NCBI GenBank assembly: GCA_030646555.1
Contig: JAUSKP010000030.1
Span: 1 to 17,857 of the forward strand
From: a bacterium
GTDB lineage: Bacteria > Patescibacteriota > Minisyncoccia > UBA6257 > 02-FULL-45-10c
Direction of reading: 5' to 3'
Length of the DNA: 17,857 nt
Both the position numbers and the translations under genes were made by a program. Position 1 is the first letter of the stretch. Each line of letters opens with the position of its first letter. This document shows, piece by piece, positions 7,255-14,561 of this stretch. The notes under the pieces are model-generated. The model saw nothing but the letters and a program-made list of their open reading frames with translations. It was not told the origin of the DNA and ran no database searches.

Positions 7255-8988
7255 TTATGGCTGCACCACTCCTCCCTGCTGTCCCACTGTTATATCGTCC
7301 GGCAAAGCGGTCGTAATTTGAGCAAGTCTGATCTCTTTTTGAACAGAAGAAAATGTATCCGTAGACCTGACAATGGTTTCGCCTAAAAGCGGCATATAAT
7401 TGGCTATCTGCGAACTGGAAGGCGTGGCCTCAATTTGAAAAATTACTTCAACCGGATCATCCACGAAGCCTTTATTCGCCGGCAATTTTTCCAAAGTCCA
7501 AACCATCTCATTTGTTTTTTCATCCAAAACCGGAGCATTGCCAAAATTACTTTTAGCGACACCTGTGAACTTAACACCCTCTTTTAACGGCGCCCTCACT
7601 TCTATGCCGTTAAAATCCGTAGCAAAACTCTTGAGTATCCAATGAATCGTAAAATTGATCGGCTGATTAACTTTTAAAGGCAAGGTTCCTTTATTTAAAA
7701 TACCGGCTTCAGCATCTCTAAAAAAAGCCCCAGCAGACAGCGCTAAATCGCCCGCCACTTTAGTCTCCATTTTAGATATATTGTATGTCCTGCTTGCGTT
7801 TAAAAACTCGGGAACGGTCGGCGATTCTATCTCGGCCTTAACGCTTAAAATAAAATCCTTATCCCCAAGCCTTCTAACAGGATAATTAGTCTTAGTTTTT
7901 ATAGAAAAAGAAACAAAGCCGGCGCTTCGCGGCGCAATATAATTTAATTCTGGAGTATTGCTGGAATTCCAGGTCAAGGTATTATCTGTTTTTCTAAAAA
8001 CTGCCTTGGTATCCAAAGATTCCAGGTCAAAAAGCTCGCCCAAAATTTGAACTCTTACCACAGCCTCTCTTAACGGGACATCTGTGTTGTTTATATATCC
8101 GATATTATATTTCAGGTCATCGTTTAATCTTGTCACGTAGTCCTGTTTGTCGTTTAAAAGGATCAGCAATGAAAGCGGAGACGGAGAAATGACGGAATTA
8201 ACATCTTTCAAATCTATGCGATATTTTTGATTGTTCAAGCTGAAATTAAGATCGGCCTTAAAAATAACCGGAGAATTTTCCGGGCCGGCCACGCTGCCCT
8301 TCACAGTAAAACTGCCTTCTGATCCCTTCCGCAAATCTCCGAGCTCCCAAACATTATTTCCGGAATCAGCTTTGGAATCAGAACTGATAAAAGTAAAGTT
8401 GGCGGGATATTCCAGGACCAGCTCCAGTCCGGAAAAATCAACTTCGGAAATATTTTTATAATTAACGCTCACATCAAATTCCTCTCCGCTAAAAACTTCT
8501 TCCGGGGCTTTTATTTCCACGCTTACTCCGCTATCCAAAATTTTAACTTCTTTTTCTGTCTCTTTTTCATATTTAGAGGAGCCTGATGAATAGGAAACTA
8601 AGGTTTTAATTTTAAGTTTTTCGCCGATCCCTTTTCCTCCAGAGACGGATCCTCCTTGGGCAGACAAGAAAATAATTTTGTAATTTTCAGAAACAAGGCT
8701 GCCCTGGCCCAAATCGCCCAAGTCCTTGCTGTCTACCAGCTTTTCTTCTCCGCTGCCGGCAAAAACTGCCCCATCCGGAAGAGCGACTATGATTGAAACA
8801 TTTTTTAATACAGAATCTATCTGATTGCTAAATTCAACCTTGAGATCAAATGGAACACCGGCCATCACCTCATCCGGACCGCTCAAACCAACGTCAAGAC
8901 TTTGATTATTGCCATTTAAAATATAAATAACGCTTAGCCCTATGATCAAGACCAGTCCGATAATTACAAATTTAAAAAAATTATTCAT
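7255..8988 (-). CDS. Large membrane-anchored surface protein with DUF11-like beta domains
   Basis: A 577-residue protein with a single N-terminal hydrophobic segment (about residues 5-24, FVIIGLVLIIGLSVIYIL) and no cleavage motif that I can see, followed by about 550 residues rich in Val, Ser, Asn and Gly. The outer part has repeated beta-sandwich features: PDEVMAGVPFDLKVEFSN and PEEVFSGEEFDVSVNYKN are clearly related repeat starts, and LEYPANFTF, WELGDLRKGSEGSF and VWTLEKLPAN resemble DUF11/'conserved repeat' domains of cell-surface proteins. It is therefore likely tethered to the membrane and exposed outside. The start chosen is the ATG at 8988 (MNNFFKF); an in-frame ATG three codons upstream lies entirely inside an inserted element. 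That element has moved the old ribosome site (GGGACGGG) 129 bases upstream. Domain identity is moderate, function unknown. Confidence 0.85.
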   Translation of the reverse strand: MNNFFKFVIIGLVLIIGLSVIYILNGNNQSLDVGLSGPDEVMAGVPFDLKVEFSNQIDSVLKNVSIIVALPDGAVFAGSGEEKLVDSKDLGDLGQGSLVSENYKIIFLSAQGGSVSGGKGIGEKLKIKTLVSYSSGSSKYEKETEKEVKILDSGVSVEIKAPEEVFSGEEFDVSVNYKNISEVDFSGLELVLEYPANFTFISSDSKADSGNNVWELGDLRKGSEGSFTVKGSVAGPENSPVIFKADLNFSLNNQKYRIDLKDVNSVISPSPLSLLILLNDKQDYVTRLNDDLKYNIGYINNTDVPLREAVVRVQILGELFDLESLDTKAVFRKTDNTLTWNSSNTPELNYIAPRSAGFVSFSIKTKTNYPVRRLGDKDFILSVKAEIESPTVPEFLNASRTYNISKMETKVAGDLALSAGAFFRDAEAGILNKGTLPLKVNQPINFTIHWILKSFATDFNGIEVRAPLKEGVKFTGVAKSNFGNAPVLDEKTNEMVWTLEKLPANKGFVDDPVEVIFQIEATPSSSQIANYMPLLGETIVRSTDTFSSVQKEIRLAQITTALPDDITVGQQGGVVQP

Positions 8989-9116
8989 CCCACACATAAC
9001 AAAGACTGGAAAGCAAAGCTTTCTCTGAATCTGTTATTTTAAAATTTAATTTATATTTTTATTTATTATGCGACTTTTTTCAGATGACAACAAAATGGTC
9101 TTTGTTATGTGTGGGA
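8988..9116. mobile_element. MITE-like element with 19-bp perfect terminal inverted repeats and TTCA target duplication
   Basis: The left end TCCCACACATAACAAAGAC (8988-9006) is the exact reverse complement of 9098-9116. TTCA stands directly outside both ends (8984-8987 and 9117-9120), as expected for a 4-bp target duplication. The 129-bp element is AT-rich in its centre and encodes nothing. It lies between recO and the surface-protein gene and abuts the latter's start codon. Removing the element and one TTCA restores GGGACGGGT followed by ATGAATAATTTT, the exact start of the downstream gene. Confidence 0.85.
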
Positions 9117-9158
9117 TTCATACCCGTCCCAAAACATTTTATATATTTGAATTCTTTT

Positions 9159-9647
9159 CTATTGATAGCAGTCCTTACAATAAAAAATTAGGTCTTTAAC
9201 TGAAAAAAAATCAGGCGAACCCTTTAAACAATTATTACATTTAGCGCACGTTGGGTCAAAACCTAAAATTTTTAAAGCGCTGCTAAAATCCCCCGCTTTA
9301 GCCCCGCTGTCCGCCAAAGCGACCAAAAGTTCCCACAAATTATGATCCGGCTGGCCCTCCGGAGAAATATCTCTGACCAATGAAACTATCTTAAATAACG
9401 TTTTTCCGGGAATCCCTTTTTTGGAAATTAACGCATCAATGAGCTGCGGACTATTCTTATCAACTATTCTGACCGTCACTAAATTTAACGGCTCGGTATG
9501 GCTGGCTAACTTGGAAATTATTTTCCTGCCGCTCTTTATTTTGGCGGTGATTTTTCCAAAATCTTTTGTAAATAAATAAACTCTTGAGTCTAATTCGCCC
9601 AGATCAACTTTATCTAAAACTATTGCCTCGGTAACATATTCCAACAT
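9159..9647 (-). CDS. recO: DNA repair protein RecO, short form
   Basis: RecO helps load RecA onto SSB-covered single-stranded DNA in the RecFOR pathway. The N-terminal OB-fold is visible at about residues 1-80 (EAIVLDKVDLGELDSRVYLFT then GKITAKIKSGRK, a typical RecO opening). The C-terminal zinc site uses C134/C137 (with C140 nearby) and C157/C160. At 162 residues it is much shorter than the roughly 240-250 of typical RecO: the middle helical domain is reduced, as in other small CPR proteomes. It follows the YdjM-like gene after 39 bases on the same strand. The ATG at 9647 has no strong Shine-Dalgarno. Confidence 0.88.
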   Translation of the reverse strand: MLEYVTEAIVLDKVDLGELDSRVYLFTKDFGKITAKIKSGRKIISKLASHTEPLNLVTVRIVDKNSPQLIDALISKKGIPGKTLFKIVSLVRDISPEGQPDHNLWELLVALADSGAKAGDFSSALKILGFDPTCAKCNNCLKGSPDFFSVKDLIFYCKDCYQ

Positions 9648-9686
9648 AAATTTAAAATATGACTATAAAAAGAGAAGTGATTTAAA

Positions 9687-10253
9687 CTACGCGATTTTCT
9701 TTCTTCGCAAAAGCCAATACATAATTATAATAGCTGAATAGTTAAGTATCAAAAAACACGGCGTCCCCCAAGAGAATCCGTCGAATTTCCAATCAGAGAA
9801 CGGCCACAAAAACGGCGTGGGATAAAATTGATATGAATGTGTCGGGATGTCCAAGAGGACATGGATAAACCAGCCGCCAAGCTCCCAGATTGGTCGGCGG
9901 AATATGAGAAATACTATTCCAAAAACAATAAGAAATATAATCGCGCTATGACTTATGCTGTATAGTATGGCGGTTAAACGCGCGATGAACGAAGTGGCGG
10001 TTTGAATCGTACCGTTGCCGAATATCAATTGATCGGACGCGGGCTCAACCAAATCCGGCTGTGGTAAATCGGAAAAACTCATACCGCCAAAAATAAAATT
10101 TCCAAAAAGCCAAATGAACCCTATGGTAAATGCAAACAAATCCGGGAACACGCCCCAAAATGCCGCTCTCCATACTTTAAGCGGTTTCTCCCGTTTTTTA
10201 TTTACTCCTTTATATACAGCTCCGGCCCAGAGACCGTGCGCGAAAATATCCAT
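9687..10253 (-). CDS. Membrane protein resembling the YdjM/DUF457 metal-dependent hydrolase family
   Basis: An 188-residue integral membrane protein. Conserved polar residues sit where YdjM/DUF457-type proteins carry their histidines and aspartates: MDIFAHGLWAG at the start, GVFPDLFAF in the first third and WFIHVLLDIPTHS in the C-terminal half, followed by a Trp/Phe/Pro-rich segment (FYPTPFLWPFSDWKF). About four membrane segments are visible. I start it at the ATG at 10253, four bases after the stop of the FMN reductase gene; the longer frame from 10358 would run into that gene and adds a non-conserved tail. The tight spacing means that the two genes are co-transcribed. The enzymatic role of the family is unproven. 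Confidence 0.72.
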   Translation of the reverse strand: MDIFAHGLWAGAVYKGVNKKREKPLKVWRAAFWGVFPDLFAFTIGFIWLFGNFIFGGMSFSDLPQPDLVEPASDQLIFGNGTIQTATSFIARLTAILYSISHSAIIFLIVFGIVFLIFRRPIWELGGWFIHVLLDIPTHSYQFYPTPFLWPFSDWKFDGFSWGTPCFLILNYSAIIIMYWLLRRKKIA

Positions 10254-10257
10254 AATT

Positions 10258-10863
10258 CTATATTTCTCTCGCCGCTTTAAGCGCCCTTGCCCACCAAAGA
10301 AGGTCGTTAAAAAATCTTTCCACCGGATCTCCCATTGATCCCTTGCGGATCGGTTCAAACATTTCAGAACCTGTCGGCCCCTTGCCCATCATGGCCGCGA
10401 AGAATATATCAACAGGAATATGAATAGCGTTTCTAATAGGCGCCATCTGAAGCTCAACCGCGACTTGGCGGAGCTGTTCTACGGAACGCGCGCCAACCGC
10501 GCTGCCGTAGCTCACAAAGCCAACCGGCTTTCTATTCCACTCCGTGTAGATTACATCCAAAGCATTTTTAAGCACCGCCGTATAGCCATGATTATATTCG
10601 GGCGCAACAATAATAAACGCGTCTCCGTCATTTATTTTTTCTGCCCACTTTTTGACAACTTCGTTTGGGTACTGGCCCTTCGCCATTGAAGGCGATATCG
10701 GGCTATCAAAAAACGGCATCGGATAATCGCGCAAATCCAGAAGCTCGGCTTCCGCTCCTTCCAGCTTCTTTGCTTCCTCAAAAATCCACTGCGCGGGCTT
10801 TTCACTGAAGCGATTTTGCCGCGTGCTGCCAAGAATGATTTTAATTTTGATTGGTGTATTCAT
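10258..10863 (-). CDS. NAD(P)H-dependent FMN reductase (flavodoxin-like fold)
   Basis: A 201-residue flavoprotein of the NADPH-dependent FMN reductase family, which passes electrons from NAD(P)H to FMN, quinones or azo compounds. Visible are the phosphate-binding loop GSTRQNRFSEK (from residue 12) and the second flavin-binding signature PEYNHGYTAVLKNALD, followed by KPVGFVSYGSAVGARSVEQLR, which is typical of this group. The C-terminus extends some 40 residues past the core fold. The gene and the membrane protein behind it look richer in G+C (many GCG, CCG, CGC codons) than recO or rplS, which could mean acquisition from elsewhere. It has its own candidate promoter upstream. Confidence 0.92.
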   Translation of the reverse strand: MNTPIKIKIILGSTRQNRFSEKPAQWIFEEAKKLEGAEAELLDLRDYPMPFFDSPISPSMAKGQYPNEVVKKWAEKINDGDAFIIVAPEYNHGYTAVLKNALDVIYTEWNRKPVGFVSYGSAVGARSVEQLRQVAVELQMAPIRNAIHIPVDIFFAAMMGKGPTGSEMFEPIRKGSMGDPVERFFNDLLWWARALKAAREI

Positions 10864-10897
10864 ATAAATTTATTTACTTTTTTAATACCATAGCATT

Positions 10898-10926
10898 AGT
10901 ATAGATTATTTTAAATAAACATATAA
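10898..10926 (-). promoter_or_regulatory. Candidate promoter of the FMN reductase gene
   Basis: On the minus strand, TATACT (10903-10898) lies 17 bases after TTATAT (10926-10921), a weak -35. Transcription would begin near 10891, about 28 bases before the ATG. The surrounding spacer is very AT-rich. Confidence 0.4.
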
Positions 10927-11012
10927 ATAGGAAAAGTGCGGCTTTTAAACTTTATGATATTCATGCTTGCCGGCATACCAAAGCCCCCGCCAAAAATCGT
11001 TGAATTCCTTAT

Positions 11013-11099
11013 TGGTGCGCGGGACAGGATTTGAACCTGCATGCCCTTACGGGCGCCACCACCTCAAGGTGGTGCGTCTGCCAGTTTCGCCACCCGCGC
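11013..11099 (-). tRNA. tRNA-Leu(GAG)
   Basis: The acceptor stem is GCGCGGG with CCCGCGC. The D-arm is GCGAAACTGGCAGACGC. The anticodon stem is CCACC/GGTGG with loop TTGAGGT, giving anticodon GAG (11065-11063), which reads CUC and CUU. A long variable arm (GCCC-gtaa-GGGC) is typical of a class II tRNA. The T-arm is GCAGG-TTCAAAT-CCTGT. The discriminator is A and the 3' CCA is encoded, unlike in the Val and Ile tRNAs of this window. Confidence 0.96.
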
Positions 11100-11176
11100 A
11101 TATTTTAACCAACAACTTACGACTAACAACTAATAGATATATTATAACTAAAAAATTAAGTTTGTCATCAGATTTC

Positions 11177-11202
11177 AAAATAAAATCGCCCTTTCCGGGC
11201 GA
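11177..11202 (-). terminator. Terminator of rplS
   Basis: TCGCCC (11186-11191) pairs with GGGCGA (11197-11202). Read on the minus strand, the stem is followed by TTTTATTTT. It lies shortly after the rplS stop. Confidence 0.8.
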
Positions 11203-11218
11203 CTCTATTTTATTTATC

Positions 11219-11548
11219 TTATTCAGCCGAACCTACTTTCTGGCGAGTCTGTTTTCTGGAAAGATCTCTGATGTAATAAAGTTTGGATCTGGAAACTTTT
11301 TTTGGAGAACTTATGATTTCCAATTTCTGAATTTTAGTGGAATGAAGAGGAAAAACTCTTTCCACACCAACTCCGGCCAAAGTGGTCCTTACGGTAAAAC
11401 AAGCGCCAATTTCGCTGCCGTGCTTCCTGGCGATGACCATGCCGGAAAATTGGGCGATGCGCTCTTTGTCCCCTTCTTTAACTTTCTCAAAAACCTTAAC
11501 ATTCGCTCCTGCTTTTATTTTATTGAAAATTTCTTTGTTTATTGGCAT
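11219..11548 (-). CDS. rplS: Large ribosomal subunit protein bL19
   Basis: bL19 sits near the interface between the ribosomal subunits. The 109 residues contain the family signatures: an N-terminal helix, GANVKVFEKVKEGDKERIAQF, GMVIARKHGS, FTVRTTLAGVGVERVFPLHS and the C-terminal SKLYYIRDLSRKQTRQK. The length is normal. The usual partners rpsP, rimM and trmD are absent here: the gene stands alone with its own promoter (TTGACT-17-TATTAT) and terminator. The leader is only about 20 bases long and shows no clear Shine-Dalgarno. Confidence 0.97.
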   Translation of the reverse strand: MPINKEIFNKIKAGANVKVFEKVKEGDKERIAQFSGMVIARKHGSEIGACFTVRTTLAGVGVERVFPLHSTKIQKLEIISSPKKVSRSKLYYIRDLSRKQTRQKVGSAE

Positions 11549-11552
11549 AGGT

Positions 11553-11580
11553 TTGTATTGCTATTTGTAGTTAGTATAAT
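11553..11580 (+). promoter_or_regulatory. Candidate promoter of the DUF4012 gene
   Basis: TTGTAT (11553-11558), a 16-base spacer and TATAAT (11575-11580) are followed by the gene start at 11634. The -10 shares five bases with the -10 of the opposing rplS promoter, so polymerase could occupy only one at a time. Confidence 0.5.
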
Positions 11581-11604
11581 AAATGAAAAAATGGGTAGAG
11601 TCAA
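11576..11604 (-). promoter_or_regulatory. Candidate promoter of rplS
   Basis: On the minus strand, TTGACT (11604-11599), a 17-base spacer and TATTAT (11581-11576) precede the rplS ATG at 11548. Transcription would start near 11569. Confidence 0.6.
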
Positions 11605-11633
11605 ATTATTATAACCTATGATAAAATTAAAGA

Positions 11634-13709
11634 ATGGCCATTGTTCCAAAAAGAAATATCTCCCCAAAATTGCATGACATAAGACATGACGGAAAAAAAT
11701 CTTTCCCAAAAACTGAAAATCGGGAAAGGTCTTATTTTTTTATTGAAAAAATGGAGCCGCGGAGTAAAAAAATAATAAAATATTTTATTTTAGGCGGAAT
11801 TTTTGCGTTATTAATTTCCGGAACCATCTACGCGGTCAGCATTAAAAATTCCTTTGCTGATTCTTTCAACTATGTGATATCTCAAGCTCTAAACCTAAAA
11901 GACTCTATTTTAAATACGGAAACATCCGGAATCAAAAATTCTTTAGATGCTATAAATAATGAAATTCAAAATATCGGAAAAAAAGCCGATAACTACGGCG
12001 TTACCGAATTTCTAAAAATAGTCGGGCTTTTTAATAATTCGCTCAAAGAAGTTCCCGGCGCCTTCCAAAGCATAAGCGATATCAGCGACAGATCCGCGCA
12101 AATAGCCACAGATATTGATTATCTGAAAAATAACGCCCTGCAGCTGATCTTTAACCAAAAGGGAGAAGAGCTCGCGTCTTTAATTGCTAATTTGCAAACA
12201 AATCTTTCGGCTTTAGAAAAATTAAGCGTGGAGTTTAAGAACCAGGCCAGAAAAATAAAAGGCTTGAGCCCAAAACTGTCCGCCATATATGAAGCTTTTG
12301 ATAAAAATTATTTAACGATTAATTTAAATATTTACAGGGCCGAAGAAGTGCTAACGGCTCTTAATTCTGTTTTAAAATCACCCGAAGAAACAAAAATTCT
12401 TTTATTGTTCCAGAATCCCACAGAGATGAGGCCAGCGGGAGGATTTATCGGAAGTTTTGGCTATATCACGCTGAATAAAGGCAGCATACAGGAAATAAAA
12501 ATAGACGATATTTATAACGCCGACCGACAGCTGAATATCAAAGTTGCTCCGCCAAGAGAACTGAGCGCCATAACTGCCCTTTGGGGCGCCAGGGATGCCA
12601 ATTGGTTCTTTGATTTCCCGACATCCGCCGAGAAAGTTTCTTATTTTCTAGAAAATTCCAAGCTCTTCAGCGATGCAGGAACTAAATTTGAAAACATAAT
12701 AGCCATAAATACAAATCTATTGGAGTCGTTCCTGGAAATAACCGGCCCGATTGAAATACCGGAATATGGTCTGACAATAAACCGCTCAAATTTCTTGAAA
12801 GAGATCCAATATGAAGTGGAGGCCGGGCGGGATAAAATTCCCGGACAAAATCCTAAAAAAGTTCTTTCATTTTTAGCGCCGATTCTTATAGATAAATTAA
12901 AAAATCTTGATAATGACGGAAAGATAAAAATGATAGGCGTGATCAAAGAAGCCGCCGCCCAAAAAGATATAATGGCTTTTTCAAAAAATGATTCCATCCA
13001 AAAAATATTTTTTGAATATGATCTTTCCGGAGAATCTTTTTCTATTCCTAAAGATTGGAATGGCGACTATCTGGCTGTCGTCAATGCCAATGTGGCCGGA
13101 GGAAAAAGCGACGCATTCATGGATCAACAGATACAACTGGAAAGCCAAATTCTTGATGACGGCACAATATCCGATAGCTTAACAATTACCCGAACCCATA
13201 GCGGACAAAATGAAAAAGATTGGTGGTATAAAGCTACAAACAAAAACTATGTCAAAATCATTACCGCAAAAGAATCAGAATTAATAAACATCAAGGGCAA
13301 TGATGCTTCACCGTATAAATATGTCTCCCCCGCTAAAAGTTTAATTAAGGATCCGGATCTGGAAATTATGCAAAACAGCCTCGTTTATGACGATACATTA
13401 AAGACTTGGCAGGAGAAAGATGGCAATAAAAATATATTGGGAGTTTGGCTCAATACTCCCGCCGGAAAAACAAAAAAACTGGAAATACATTTCAAACAAA
13501 GCGAAAAGATCACGATCGGAGATGGAATTAAATTTGTTTTTATTCTTGATAAGCAATCCGGAGTCGGAGGATCTTTTGAATATAAAATAACCGCGCCTCC
13601 GGGATACACATGGGAAGAATCTGACGGACCAACTTTTTCCTACGGCACCCAACAGATATCTTCAAGGGAAACTATTCAGCTGACTTTAAAAAAGAACCTA
13701 ACTCTTTAG
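11634..13709 (+). CDS. DUF4012 family membrane-anchored extracellular protein
   Basis: A 691-residue protein with a charged cytoplasmic N-terminus (about 45 residues), one membrane helix (about 49-69, FILGGIFALLISGTIYAV) and a long outer part. Residues 75-245 look helical and may form coiled coils. The DUF4012 signature is LLLFQNPTEMRPAGGFIGSF from about residue 254. The remaining 400 residues are mixed beta/alpha. DUF4012 proteins occur widely in CPR and Gram-positive bacteria and some lie near polysaccharide or cell-wall genes, but their function is not settled. An internal ATG at 11751 (MEPRSKKIIKYF) just before the helix is a possible alternative start. The 3' end overlaps the convergent pseudouridine synthase gene by 38 bases, with no hairpin terminator in between. 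Confidence 0.88.
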   Translation: MAIVPKRNISPKLHDIRHDGKKSFPKTENRERSYFFIEKMEPRSKKIIKYFILGGIFALLISGTIYAVSIKNSFADSFNYVISQALNLKDSILNTETSGIKNSLDAINNEIQNIGKKADNYGVTEFLKIVGLFNNSLKEVPGAFQSISDISDRSAQIATDIDYLKNNALQLIFNQKGEELASLIANLQTNLSALEKLSVEFKNQARKIKGLSPKLSAIYEAFDKNYLTINLNIYRAEEVLTALNSVLKSPEETKILLLFQNPTEMRPAGGFIGSFGYITLNKGSIQEIKIDDIYNADRQLNIKVAPPRELSAITALWGARDANWFFDFPTSAEKVSYFLENSKLFSDAGTKFENIIAINTNLLESFLEITGPIEIPEYGLTINRSNFLKEIQYEVEAGRDKIPGQNPKKVLSFLAPILIDKLKNLDNDGKIKMIGVIKEAAAQKDIMAFSKNDSIQKIFFEYDLSGESFSIPKDWNGDYLAVVNANVAGGKSDAFMDQQIQLESQILDDGTISDSLTITRTHSGQNEKDWWYKATNKNYVKIITAKESELINIKGNDASPYKYVSPAKSLIKDPDLEIMQNSLVYDDTLKTWQEKDGNKNILGVWLNTPAGKTKKLEIHFKQSEKITIGDGIKFVFILDKQSGVGGSFEYKITAPPGYTWEESDGPTFSYGTQQISSRETIQLTLKKNLTL

Positions 13710-14394
13710 GCGGAGCAGCCTTAAATTTAAGTATTTTTCCTTTAACGTCTGGAAATTCTATAGACTCCGCATGCAAGAATTGATGCCCTATCTCGGGAAA
13801 CATATCATTTTTACGCCCGTACATCTTATCTCCCACAACAGGACAGTGAATATAAGCCAAATGAACCCTGATCTGATGCGTCCTCCCGGTTTTAGGATAA
13901 GCTTTTAATAAAGTCAGGTCTTGATCCTTATATCTGAATCTTTTAACAACTTCAAATTCTGTTGTCGCGTCTTTTGCCATCCTGGCGCAGTGAACACTTC
14001 GGCGAGTAGTACCGCTTTTTATTCCTATCGGTTTATCAATAACCACTCTGTCGCTTTTAACAGTTCCGTAAACTAAAACCAAATAAGTTTTCTTAATCTT
14101 ATGTTCCTGAAAAAGCTTTTTAAAATGATCAAATGATTTTTGATTAAGCGGAATTATCATAACACCGGAAGTTTCCCTATCCAGACGGTGCACTATGCCG
14201 GGGCGATTTATAATGTCTTCTCCTACATTTTTAATTTGAGGATATTTCTTTAAAAGCCAACCAACCAAAGTCTCCTCGTCCTTATTCAGGTCTTCCCTAT
14301 TTAAAACAGACTTATGAACTAATAATCCTGCGGGCTTATTAATCACTATGAAGTCCTTGTTTTTATGTATTAATTTTGGCTTTAACTTTAACAT
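13672..14394 (-). CDS. RluA family RNA pseudouridine synthase
   Basis: It isomerises specific uridines in rRNA or tRNA to pseudouridine. The catalytic motif is GIVHRLDRETSG, with the nucleophilic aspartate D72. Other family blocks are VINKPAGLLVH near the N-terminus, KTYLVLVYG, and PKTGRTHQIRVHLAYIHCPVVGDKMYG in separate parts (GRTHQIRVHL is the clearest). At 240 residues it starts directly with the catalytic domain and has no S4 RNA-binding domain, unlike RluC and RluD. The target base cannot be told from sequence, so no gene symbol is given. It is convergent with the DUF4012 gene; a MITE-like element lies just upstream and may affect its promoter. Confidence 0.93.
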   Translation of the reverse strand: MLKLKPKLIHKNKDFIVINKPAGLLVHKSVLNREDLNKDEETLVGWLLKKYPQIKNVGEDIINRPGIVHRLDRETSGVMIIPLNQKSFDHFKKLFQEHKIKKTYLVLVYGTVKSDRVVIDKPIGIKSGTTRRSVHCARMAKDATTEFEVVKRFRYKDQDLTLLKAYPKTGRTHQIRVHLAYIHCPVVGDKMYGRKNDMFPEIGHQFLHAESIEFPDVKGKILKFKAAPPKELGSFLKSAE

Positions 14395-14433
14395 TTAATA
14401 ACATTAGCATTCCATATCATATTTGTATATAAA

Positions 14434-14534
14434 TCCCGCACCTTTCTGCGAGGTATTAGACCCGCGCAGAAAAGATTATTTAATATCCATTCATCCCCGC
14501 AGCAAGCTACGAGGTATTCTGGAAAGGTGCGGGA
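14434..14534. mobile_element. MITE-like element with 13-bp terminal inverted repeats and TAAA target duplication
   Basis: TCCCGCACCTTTC (14434-14446) is the exact reverse complement of GAAAGGTGCGGGA (14522-14534). TAAA stands directly outside both ends (14430-14433 and 14535-14538). The interior carries a second, imperfect hairpin, CCCCGCAGC/GCTACGAGG (14495-14514), and a repeated GAGGTATT (14450-14457 and 14511-14518). No ORF. Its terminal TCCCGCAC matches the TCCCACAC end of the element near 9.05 kb, which suggests one family. It separates rluA-like and HAD genes. Confidence 0.75.
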
Positions 14535-14537
14535 TAA

Positions 14538-14561
14538 AAAGGGCGCCACTAGGCGCCCTTT
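14538..14561 (-). terminator. Terminator whose loop contains the HAD gene stop codon
   Basis: AAAGGGCGCC and GGCGCCCTTT form a perfect 10-bp stem with the loop ACTA. On the minus strand it is followed by TTTTTA (outer bases shared with the stem). The HAD gene stop codon TAG (14551-14549) lies within the loop, so the last codons form the ascending arm. Confidence 0.88.

Noticed and set aside
10254..10358. A 35-codon N-terminal extension of the YdjM-like protein
   Set aside because: It overlaps the end of the FMN reductase gene in another frame; the inner ATG four bases after that gene's stop fits a normal operon.
10967..11614. A 215-codon plus-strand open frame
   Set aside because: It runs antisense through tRNA-Leu and the whole of rplS, both of which are certain, and its translation resembles no protein.
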